DNA of 64,000 nt from Saprospiraceae bacterium. GTDB lineage: Bacteria > Bacteroidota > Bacteroidia > Chitinophagales > Saprospiraceae. The notes under the pieces were generated by a model that did not search any database, was not told where the DNA came from, and saw nothing but the letters and a program-made list of their open reading frames with translations. Location of the stretch: positions 272,904 through 336,903 of the forward strand of contig JADJVK010000001.1 in the NCBI GenBank assembly GCA_016710625.1, written 5' to 3'. Numbering within the stretch: the stretch's first letter is position 1; each line of letters starts with the position of its first letter. Below, piece by piece: positions 9,634 through 17,014 of the stretch. The position numbers were made by a program, and so were the translations under genes.

Positions 9634-9670
9634 ATAAAAAAAACACCTGCCAAGATAAACAAGGCAGGTG
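9634..9670 (-). terminator. Intrinsic terminator of the htrA gene
   Basis: The stem CACCTGCC/GGCAGGTG (9644-9651 with 9663-9670) is followed on the minus strand by a T-rich tract (A-rich on plus, 9631-9643). It lies about 60 bases after the htrA stop. Confidence 0.75.
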
Positions 9671-9727
9671 CATCAAAACAAAACGAAAAACCAACTTTAA
9701 ACAAGTCTATTTATGGATAACTTTTAT

Positions 9728-10972
9728 CTATTGTCTTTGATATATTCTTGGTTTTCTTTGGGTATTTGATGGTGCTTTTGCTTCTTTTAAGGTTACTGCT
9801 ATCTTTTTATTCTCACCATCTCTATTCACTGTGATATTTATAGTATCGCCAACTTTTGCTGATGCTATTTTCTCTTGCAACTCAGCAGAATTTTTTATGT
9901 CCTGACCATTTACTTGAGTAATCACATCACCTGCAATCACACCAGCAAATTGAGCTGATTCACCATCAATCACACTAGATACATAAACACCTTGAGTGAC
10001 AGAAAGTTTTTCATCTTTAGCTAATTCTGCATCTACATCTGCAATGGATACTCCTAAAGCTGCTCTTTGAGATTTTCCATATTTAATGATATCATCCACA
10101 ATTCTTGAAGCTAAATTGATTGGAATCGCAAAGGAATATCCTTCATATGCTCCTGTTTGAGTAACAATAGCAGCATTAATCCCAATTAACTTCCCTGTAG
10201 CATCCACTAAAGCACCTCCACTATTTCCAGGGTTTACCACCGCATCCGTTTGGATGAAAGATTCTACTTTTCTAGAATTTTGATTGATATTAATATTTCT
10301 ACCTTTAGCACTTATAATCCCAGCAGTAACAGTAGAATTCAACTGAATCTGACCTCCCACTCCAGGATTTCCAACTGCCAATACCCACTGACCAATTTTT
10401 GCTTTATCCGAATCTCCTAATTGGATGGGTGTTAATTTGTCAGCACTGATTTTTAAAACTGCCAAATCCGTATTTGGATCAGAACCCACAAGTTTCGCAG
10501 TAAATTTTCTATTATCAGACAATGTCACTTGAAACTCATCACCAAAATCAACTACGTGGTTGTTCGTGATAATATATCCATCATTCGAAATAATTACACC
10601 CGAACCAGTTCCTGCTCTAGGTGCTCTCTGACCAAACATTGACAAAAAATCATCATCAAAAAATCCTTGAAAAGGGCTATTGTTGAAAGGATTGCTTTTC
10701 TGCATTTTCTCTACTTTCTCCTCACTCTCAGAAGTCTTGATATGCACTACTGCTGGAATAGCTTTGTCCGCTGCATCGCTGAAATCAATAGCCGTTCCTA
10801 CAGGTGGCACATTATATGACATTTCATTCACTTGTCTTGCCGTTGCTGAGGTTTCTGTCTGTACATTAGTAGCTTTTGTTGCATTATTAATAAGATAAGC
10901 ACCACCAAGTGAAACAGTGCCACCTAATAATCCTGCGGCTAACAATGATAATAAATTATTATTAAAATTCAT
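9728..10972 (-). CDS. HtrA/DegP-family periplasmic serine protease
   Basis: A 414-residue Do-like S1C protease for protein quality control in the periplasm. An N-terminal hydrophobic anchor or signal lies at about residues 6-28. The catalytic triad is visible: His139 in TNNHVV, Asp169 in PNTDLAVLK and Ser251 in NPGNSGGAL. One PDZ domain (about 305-400; VDAELAKDEKLSVTQGVYVSSVIDG onwards) follows, so it resembles the DegS/HtrA form with a single clear PDZ. The C-terminus is short and basic. The gene is monocistronic and bounded by a terminator. It divides from the hydrolase gene at 11210 across a 237-base intergenic region. Confidence 0.92.
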   Translation of the reverse strand: MNFNNNLLSLLAAGLLGGTVSLGGAYLINNATKATNVQTETSATARQVNEMSYNVPPVGTAIDFSDAADKAIPAVVHIKTSESEEKVEKMQKSNPFNNSPFQGFFDDDFLSMFGQRAPRAGTGSGVIISNDGYIITNNHVVDFGDEFQVTLSDNRKFTAKLVGSDPNTDLAVLKISADKLTPIQLGDSDKAKIGQWVLAVGNPGVGGQIQLNSTVTAGIISAKGRNININQNSRKVESFIQTDAVVNPGNSGGALVDATGKLIGINAAIVTQTGAYEGYSFAIPINLASRIVDDIIKYGKSQRAALGVSIADVDAELAKDEKLSVTQGVYVSSVIDGESAQFAGVIAGDVITQVNGQDIKNSAELQEKIASAKVGDTINITVNRDGENKKIAVTLKEAKAPSNTQRKPRIYQRQ

Positions 10973-11129
10973 CTTACTAAAAATTTAAGTTATTTTTAAT
11001 TGTTTTGTAATAAAGAAAACGCCTTAAAGTATATTTGTGTTATTACAATCAATCACTTTAACAGTTGCTTAACACATATTAAATTTTAATTGAGCAGTGC
11101 AACACAAAATATATGGATTGTACATTTGA

Positions 11130-11150
11130 TGCAAATACAAATTGTATGCA
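11130..11150. promoter_or_regulatory. Palindromic site between htrA and the hydrolase gene
   Basis: The inverted repeat ATACAA-A-TTGTAT (11135-11147) is bordered on both sides by TGCA. It lies just downstream of a TACATTTG -7-like box (11121-11128) in a divergent promoter region. It could be an operator, but no cognate regulator is encoded next to it. Confidence 0.3.
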
Positions 11151-11209
11151 AATTATTATCAAAATAAGAAAATCTGTCGATTTGTCAGTGACGAAGAAAA
11201 AATGAGATT

Positions 11210-12004
11210 ATGATTAAAAAAATCAATTTTAGAGAAAAAGAATATTCTATTACAATTAATAATAAAAGTGATACGGCAATTATTTTTCTTCATGGATTTT
11301 GTTTTGACCAAACAGTTTGGGCAGACATGTTGTCATATTTGAAAGATTATAGCACGATCACATTCGATCATTCTGGGATGGGAGAAAGCGACATCCACGA
11401 AAATCACAGTATTGATTTGATGGCTGAATTGTTAAAAACCATTATCGACAACCTCGATTTCAAACAGTATTTTATTGTTGGGCATTCGATGGGCGGCTAC
11501 ATTGCTTGCAATTTTGCCACTAAATATCCAGAAAAAATCAATGGAATCACCATTTTGACTTCCCATCCATTTGAAGACACACCTGAAAAGAAAGAAAACA
11601 GAAAAAAAGCAATTCAATTTATTGAAAACAACGGAACGAGCCCTTTTTTAAAACAAATGATTCCGTCCTTATTTTCAAAAGATTTTACGGATAAAAATCC
11701 ATCCATTATTCAAAATTTGCTAGAAAAATCATTTGCTTTCAAAAAAGAAGGCATTATTGGCTGTCAAAATGCAATGATAAATAGGCCCGATAGCAGTAAA
11801 TGTTTCAATAACAATATTGGTTGGCAGGTAATTTATGGCAAATATGATCAGACAGTAACGGCAGATTTAAGCATCGGACAAGCTTTGCTACCTGATATGG
11901 TTGATATTATTTGTTTATTCGATTCAGCTCATATGTCGATGATTGAAGCGCCTCAAAATACTGCAAATGCAATCATTCAATTTATTCAAAATACAATTCG
12001 ATAA
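11210..12004 (+). CDS. Alpha/beta hydrolase
   Basis: A 264-residue cytoplasmic alpha/beta-fold hydrolase. The oxyanion-hole motif FLHGFCFDQTVW is at about residues 26-37. The nucleophile elbow GHSMGG places Ser at about 95. The catalytic Asp is probably in YGKYDQTVTADL near 217, and the last His is in FDSAHMSMIEAP near 243. This is the common esterase/peroxidase-like AB hydrolase architecture; the substrate is unknown. The next gene starts three bases after its stop, so the two are co-transcribed. Confidence 0.85.
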   Translation: MIKKINFREKEYSITINNKSDTAIIFLHGFCFDQTVWADMLSYLKDYSTITFDHSGMGESDIHENHSIDLMAELLKTIIDNLDFKQYFIVGHSMGGYIACNFATKYPEKINGITILTSHPFEDTPEKKENRKKAIQFIENNGTSPFLKQMIPSLFSKDFTDKNPSIIQNLLEKSFAFKKEGIIGCQNAMINRPDSSKCFNNNIGWQVIYGKYDQTVTADLSIGQALLPDMVDIICLFDSAHMSMIEAPQNTANAIIQFIQNTIR

Positions 12005-12007
12005 AAA

Positions 12008-13441
12008 GTGAATAATAAGCTCATTACACTACTAGAAACCTTTTCAAAAGAAGATCTTTTTTTATTTAAAAAATTGGTCAACTCTAGCTATTTTAATGAA
12101 AATGAATCCATTAGCAAGTTACTTGAAGTGATTTATTCCTACTTAAAAGATACTAATTCTGATTCAAAAAAATATACCAAAGAAGCCATTTGGAAAAAAA
12201 TATTCCCAAAAACTGCTTATCAAGACACAAAATATAGACGTCTTTTCTCTGATTTAAATAAATTAGCTGCTCAATTCTTGCTTCAGGAATCCATTAAAAA
12301 GCCATTGGATCAGCAAATAAATTTGCTTAAAATCTACAATAGACCAGAATTAGAAAAGTACTACAACTATACAATTAATACTATTGATGAAATAATAATC
12401 GATGAAAAACAGTGCTCGGATTATTACTACAAGAAATTTGTCATTGCAGAGCAACAGCATTTGTATAGTGAAAATGATGATGAGCACAAACAAACCAATC
12501 TAACCCACATCGAACATGCCGATTATTATTTAGAATGCTTTTATACACTCCAAAAACTAAAGTTTTATTGTGATAATCTCGGCTATAATAATTTATACAA
12601 AAAAACATCAAAAAATATCCTTAACATAGAAGCAGTACTGAATAATTTAGAAGAATCCAATTTGTTAAATGAAACAGTTATTTATGCTTATGTGCTGGTT
12701 ATCAAACTATTAATTGACCCAAATGATGACAACAATTACTATCTTTTAAAAAAATTATTAGAAGAAAAATCGTTTTTTGTTGCTACCAACGAACTAGAGG
12801 TTTTATATACCCATCTTAGGAATTATTGCATCCTTCAAAAGATAAATTTGGGACAAACTGCTTTTTTTGATGAATTATTTGAAATATTTAAAGTTCAATT
12901 ATCTAAAAACCTTTTACTTAAAAACCAACAATTAAATACTCAAAATTATAAAAACATCATCACTGTTTCTTTGAGAGTAAAAGCATTTGATTGGTTAGAA
13001 AAGTTTATTAAGGAATATACACCCAAACTCCCCGAAAACGAACAATCGAATGCATTAAATTACAACTTGGCAAATGTATATTTTTATCAAAAAAAGTTTG
13101 AAAAAGTTATAGAACAACTAAGAGAGGTAGAATACAATAACTCAAATTATGCTTTGGGTAGCAAGCTGTTGTTGATGCGAACTTATTATGAATTAGGAGA
13201 ATACAATGCTTTAGATTCTTTATTAGAAAGTTTTAGAATCTATCTATTAAGAAATAAGCAGCTAACCAAAGAGACGAACTTGCAATATGCCATGATTATC
13301 CGAATGATCAAAAGGTTAAGCAATATAAATCCAAATAATAAGGCTCAGGTAAATGATTTAGCCGAAAAAATCAAATCCAGTACTAATAATGTGGCAAAAC
13401 AATGGCTACTTGAAAAAGTACAAGAATTGCAAAAAAGTTAA
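12008..13441 (+). CDS. Hypothetical all-helical repeat protein
   Basis: A 477-residue cytoplasmic protein beginning with GTG, only three bases after the hydrolase stop. It has no signal peptide or membrane segment. The sequence is almost entirely amphipathic helices rich in Lys, Asn, Leu and Glu, consistent with degenerate TPR-like pairs (for example NLANVYFYQKKFEKVIEQL near residues 353-371). The N-terminus KEDLFLFKKLVNSSYFN resembles a conserved start seen in Bacteroidota-specific hypothetical proteins. No function can be assigned. Its stop overlaps the convergent VanZ-like gene by four bases. Confidence 0.7.
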   Translation: MNNKLITLLETFSKEDLFLFKKLVNSSYFNENESISKLLEVIYSYLKDTNSDSKKYTKEAIWKKIFPKTAYQDTKYRRLFSDLNKLAAQFLLQESIKKPLDQQINLLKIYNRPELEKYYNYTINTIDEIIIDEKQCSDYYYKKFVIAEQQHLYSENDDEHKQTNLTHIEHADYYLECFYTLQKLKFYCDNLGYNNLYKKTSKNILNIEAVLNNLEESNLLNETVIYAYVLVIKLLIDPNDDNNYYLLKKLLEEKSFFVATNELEVLYTHLRNYCILQKINLGQTAFFDELFEIFKVQLSKNLLLKNQQLNTQNYKNIITVSLRVKAFDWLEKFIKEYTPKLPENEQSNALNYNLANVYFYQKKFEKVIEQLREVEYNNSNYALGSKLLLMRTYYELGEYNALDSLLESFRIYLLRNKQLTKETNLQYAMIIRMIKRLSNINPNNKAQVNDLAEKIKSSTNNVAKQWLLEKVQELQKS

Positions 13442-13833
13442 TTTATTTTGGGCTTCACTAAGTAAAATCCAATGATAACACCCAATAAAGCCCCAGTTGC
13501 ATTGGCAATCATATCTAATATCTCGAAACATCTACTGGAGAAAAAATATAATTGACAAAACTCTAATAAGATGCCATATAATGAACAAGCTAGTAAAATC
13601 CAGAGTATTTCTTTAAAGGCAGGTTTTCTATTTTTTGACTTAATGAATCCAAAGTAATAGAAAAAGGACAATGACAAATATGCCAAACAATGTCCAACTT
13701 TGTCAAGTGCCAACAAATCTGACAGATTAAATGCCTTAAAAGTTCCAGAAGATAATGCTGATAAAATGAAAATAACAATGGTCAAAACTACTGCTGGAAA
13801 ATAATAAACCACAAACTTGGTTTGTAACTTCAT
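13438..13833 (-). CDS. VanZ-like membrane protein
   Basis: A 131-residue protein with four hydrophobic segments. The VanZ-family pattern is visible: LDKVGHCLAYLSLSFFYYFGF (conserved K-x-x-H) near residues 44-64, then YGILLEFCQLYFFSSRCFEILDMIANATGALLGVIIG with the family E-x-x-Q and D-x-x-AN-x-x-G residues. VanZ itself gives low-level teicoplanin resistance; most chromosomal relatives have no known role. Its start is two bases from the stop of moxR, so it is the distal gene of a moxR-vanZ unit. Confidence 0.78.
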   Translation of the reverse strand: MKLQTKFVVYYFPAVVLTIVIFILSALSSGTFKAFNLSDLLALDKVGHCLAYLSLSFFYYFGFIKSKNRKPAFKEILWILLACSLYGILLEFCQLYFFSSRCFEILDMIANATGALLGVIIGFYLVKPKIN

Positions 13834-13834
13834 T

Positions 13835-14815
13835 TTAGAATAAAGTTTCTATTATTTTCTCTTCGTTTATTCCTTCAGCTTCTGCTTTAAAGTTTCTTAC
13901 AATACGATGACGTAACACATATTTTGCAATGGCTTGTACATCTTCGATGTCTGGTGAATATTTTCCATGAATTGCTGCATGGCATTTTGCACCTAATATC
14001 AAGTATTGAGAGGCTCTCGGACCTGCTCCCCAAGAAATGTAGTCGTTAACTGTTTTGGTAGCTCTCGGTGTTCCTGGTCTGGTTTTAGACACTAAACCAA
14101 CAGCATATTCCAATACATTATCCGTTACAGGAATTTTTCTTACTAACTGTTGAAAATACAAAATCTGATCTGCATCAACAATATTATTCAAGCTAGTCGA
14201 GTAGGAGGATGTTGTATTTTTCACCACCACTAATTCCTCTTCGAATGAAGGATAATCCAATGGAACATTAAACATAAAACGGTCTAATTGTGCCTCTGGT
14301 AAAGGATATGTACCTTCTTGTTCAATAGGGTTTTGTGTTGCTAACACAAAGAAAGGTGTTGGTAAATTATGTTTCACACCACTTACTGTTACCGACCTTT
14401 CCTGCATCGACTCTAAAAGGGCAGCCTGTGTTTTAGGTGGTGTTCTATTGATCTCATCTGCTAATAGAATATTAGTAAATAAAGGACCTTTATTAAATTT
14501 AAAATGTCTATCCTCACCTAAGATTTCAGAACCAGTAATATCTGAAGGCATTAAATCGGGTGTAAACTGAATTCTTTTAAAATCCAAATCTAATACATCA
14601 GCAATAGTACTTACCAATAAAGTTTTTGCTAAACCCGGAACCCCCACTAAAAGGCTATGGCCATTACTAAAAAGAGAAATTAAGACAGATCTTACCACTT
14701 CATTTTGTCCCACAATTACCTTAGAAATCTCTTTAGACAAATCTTTGAAAGATTGTGATAAGGCATCTACCGCTTCTTTATCTGATGAAAAGTTTATTTT
14801 CGACATATTATTCAA
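13835..14815 (-). CDS. MoxR family AAA+ ATPase
   Basis: A 326-residue cytoplasmic AAA+ ATPase with chaperone-like roles. Walker A is GVPGLAKT at residues 58-65 and Walker B is LLADEINR at 117-124. They are followed by TPPKTQAALLESMQE, FFVLATQNPIEQEGTYPLPEAQLDRF (sensor 1 and arginine finger region) and the lid domain ending RNFKAEAEG. MoxR genes usually precede DUF58 and von Willebrand A genes; neither is adjacent here, only a VanZ-like gene. A -7 box at 14824-14831 lies directly upstream. A second ATG three codons in (14806) is an alternative start. Confidence 0.9.
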   Translation of the reverse strand: MNNMSKINFSSDKEAVDALSQSFKDLSKEISKVIVGQNEVVRSVLISLFSNGHSLLVGVPGLAKTLLVSTIADVLDLDFKRIQFTPDLMPSDITGSEILGEDRHFKFNKGPLFTNILLADEINRTPPKTQAALLESMQERSVTVSGVKHNLPTPFFVLATQNPIEQEGTYPLPEAQLDRFMFNVPLDYPSFEEELVVVKNTTSSYSTSLNNIVDADQILYFQQLVRKIPVTDNVLEYAVGLVSKTRPGTPRATKTVNDYISWGAGPRASQYLILGAKCHAAIHGKYSPDIEDVQAIAKYVLRHRIVRNFKAEAEGINEEKIIETLF

Positions 14816-14823
14816 TTAGTTTT

Positions 14824-14831
14824 CAAACGTA
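14824..14831 (-). promoter_or_regulatory. Promoter -7 element of moxR
   Basis: The minus strand reads TACGTTTG, matching TAnnTTTG, only nine bases before the first ATG. Such a short leader would favour the internal ATG at 14806. Confidence 0.4.
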
Positions 14832-14891
14832 GCTAATAACGTTAAATTATGCTCCTTTGTTGCATTCATTAACATTCACTCAGCTTGAAAA

Positions 14892-15551
14892 TTAATTACA
14901 TTTCCACATTCGACTTGATAAATCTAAGTATTCTCCTCCATTCATCGAATAGTGCCACCATTCTGTTCTGATAGAATTGAAACCAGCAGCTTCCATTAAT
15001 GACTTCAAAAGTTTTCTGTTTTCATTCACTTTGGCTCCATGTTTTGTATAAGTATGATGTGCCTCCACCCCAAAAAAATCATATGGAGTCCCCATATCTA
15101 ATTCATTACCATTTTTATCAACGATGGTCAAATCAACTGCGGCACCTCGGCTGTGCATTGATCCTTTTTGGGTGGTGTTACATAATTTGGGTTGGGTACT
15201 TTGTCCCACAATTTTTGTTGATAAGGACTTGGACGATAGCAGTCAAACACTTTTAAGCCCAAACCTTTTTCCTTCAGCTTTTTTTGTACTGAAATTAATG
15301 CTTTTGCAACATCTGGGCGAAGGAAGCATTTTGGACAATCATAAATGATAGATTTTGTAAAATTATTCGCAGTAGCATATCTTATTTCTAACAAAATGCT
15401 AGCATCTGCTTTTTCAATATCCGTCCATCGCTGAGGTAAATCTTCACAATAGTTCGTCTTGGTAGTTGTAACTGCCTCTTTTTTTGTGGTTGTTTGCCCA
15501 AAAATAAATGTTGATTGGATGAAAAAAAAGATTAAATAGTACTCTTTGCAT
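14892..15551 (-). pseudogene. VanX-like D-Ala-D-Ala dipeptidase (M15D), broken by two frameshifts
   Basis: Three frames combine into one protein. The start MQRVLFNLFF leads, after removing one T from the eight-base run at 15522-15529, into a signal peptide ending STFIFGQ. The central frame carries SIIYDCPKCFLRPDVAKAL and VFDCYRPSPYQQKLW. Adding one base to the five-base run at 15165-15169 joins PPKK to GSMHSRGAAVDLTI, which holds the zinc-ligand motif S-x-H-x-x-G-x-A-x-D. The final ligand region is TEWWHYSMN. The family hydrolyses D-Ala-D-Ala and has housekeeping periplasmic members unrelated to glycopeptide resistance. The start codon is two bases from the stop of the thioredoxin gene upstream. 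Confidence 0.75.
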
Positions 15552-15553
15552 AA

Positions 15554-16930
15554 TTAGTCTCCTAATATTTCTTTCAATTTGTTGGTTAATTGCTCTCCTC
15601 TAAGGTTTTTTGCTATAATTTTTCCTTCTTTGTCTAGCAGGAAGGTTCTAGGAATCGAAGTCACGCCATATAATTTTGCAGCACTGCTATTCCAGCCTCC
15701 CAAATCACTAATGTGTTTCCAAGCTAATCCGTCTTTTTCGATGGCAGCGACCCAAGCATCTTTGTTACTATCCAAACTCACTCCTAAAACATCAAATCCT
15801 TTATTTTTATATTTTTTGTATAACTCTACTACATGAGGATTTTCTCTTCTACAAGGTCCACACCAACTAGCCCAAAAATCTATTAAAACAATTTTTCCCT
15901 TATAAGATGATAGACTTAGCGGCGTACCCTCTGGCGTATTCAAAGTTAATTCTGGTGCTTCTCCGCCTATTTCCATACCTCTCATGGATTTAATTTTGTT
16001 TTCCAACATCTGGCTCATCGCTGGCAATTCATCCTTCTTGTATAGTTTCAAATATTTTTCAGCATAATAAATATAATTTGTAGCATTGGATGAACTAATA
16101 TATCTCGAAACTATTCCGCCTAAAGCATATCTATGGCATTGGCTTCCTTCCGTCATTTTTGATAAATAATTATCTAAAGCTGTCTTTTGCATTTCTTCTG
16201 GCAAGCCAATTCCTCCTAGATTTTGGGTAAAATCACTAAATTGGTCAAAAACTTGTGGGATTTCATTGTAAATAGGGTCTTTAAAATCTGCTTGACCAAT
16301 ATATTCATTGATAAAATAAGATAACTCATCTGCATATTTTTGGTTGGTTGGCTGATAACTTATATAAGTATTCAAAGCAGCTATCTTATGCAAAAATGGA
16401 TTTGATTTTTTTAATGAATCTAAATAACTCAATCTTCTATTGTCCAAAGAAAGCATTTTTCTACGAATACCACCCATTGCAGAAGTATCGTTATAGACAT
16501 TTCTCATTTCATTGATGTACCCACCAAACTCATTCTTATCCGCTGTTACTCTATTCATCACTTGATTCAATTGCATGAACTCATTTGATTTCACAGCAGC
16601 CGACTTGATATTTTGGCAACTCCCTTCTATTAAAACATCTGATTCTGAGCCAATTAAAATGGGTTTCACCATGTTTTCATCATAGCCTAAATAATAAAAT
16701 TTAGGAGCCGCAGTTTTTGGTAGTTTAAAAGTAAATTTGCCTTCTACCTCTTTTTTTGCAACGAATACTTTTTTGAAAGTCATTCCTGTAAATAAAAACA
16801 GGCTCATGGAATCCACACTACATTCAGTCAATTTGCAAGTAACAGTGATTTGCTTTGGAGTAACATCCTTGAAAGAAAATGCTGCAAAAATGACAGCAAT
16901 AAAAATGCTTCTATTTATGTAAAACTTCAT
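15554..16930 (-). CDS. TlpA-like thiol-disulfide oxidoreductase with DUF4369-type N-terminus
   Basis: A 458-residue exported protein. Signal peptide at residues 1-18 (FIAVIFAAFSF). The N-terminal 110 residues look like the DUF4369 beta domain found in Bacteroidota TlpA proteins. A helical linker follows, then a thioredoxin domain from about 320 with the redox motif WASWCGPCRREN and the cis-Pro segment TSIPRTFLL. Expected role: periplasmic thiol-disulfide exchange, for example in cytochrome maturation or oxidative defence. The gene precedes and is probably co-transcribed with the VanX-like gene. A shorter paralogous TlpA lies at 54169. Confidence 0.85.
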   Translation of the reverse strand: MKFYINRSIFIAVIFAAFSFKDVTPKQITVTCKLTECSVDSMSLFLFTGMTFKKVFVAKKEVEGKFTFKLPKTAAPKFYYLGYDENMVKPILIGSESDVLIEGSCQNIKSAAVKSNEFMQLNQVMNRVTADKNEFGGYINEMRNVYNDTSAMGGIRRKMLSLDNRRLSYLDSLKKSNPFLHKIAALNTYISYQPTNQKYADELSYFINEYIGQADFKDPIYNEIPQVFDQFSDFTQNLGGIGLPEEMQKTALDNYLSKMTEGSQCHRYALGGIVSRYISSSNATNYIYYAEKYLKLYKKDELPAMSQMLENKIKSMRGMEIGGEAPELTLNTPEGTPLSLSSYKGKIVLIDFWASWCGPCRRENPHVVELYKKYKNKGFDVLGVSLDSNKDAWVAAIEKDGLAWKHISDLGGWNSSAAKLYGVTSIPRTFLLDKEGKIIAKNLRGEQLTNKLKEILGD

Positions 16931-17014
16931 ATTTTTTTCAAACTTTTAGTGTTCGATTAACAAATGTATTTAAAATATTGTTCAGAGACAATTATTTTAT
17001 ATAACGATGGATAA

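Larger units (their letters stand above)
9373..9727. other. Intergenic region without a recognisable gene
   Basis: Between two terminators there are about 215 bases with no convincing reading frame. Two TAnnTTTG-like boxes on the plus strand (9497-9504 and 9594-9601) have no gene after them. Nothing else was recognised. Confidence 0.5.

Noticed and set aside
13438..15551. A vancomycin-resistance gene cluster
   Set aside because: Only VanX-like and VanZ-like homologues occur; the ligase, dehydrogenase and sensor genes are missing and the VanX-like gene is frame-broken.
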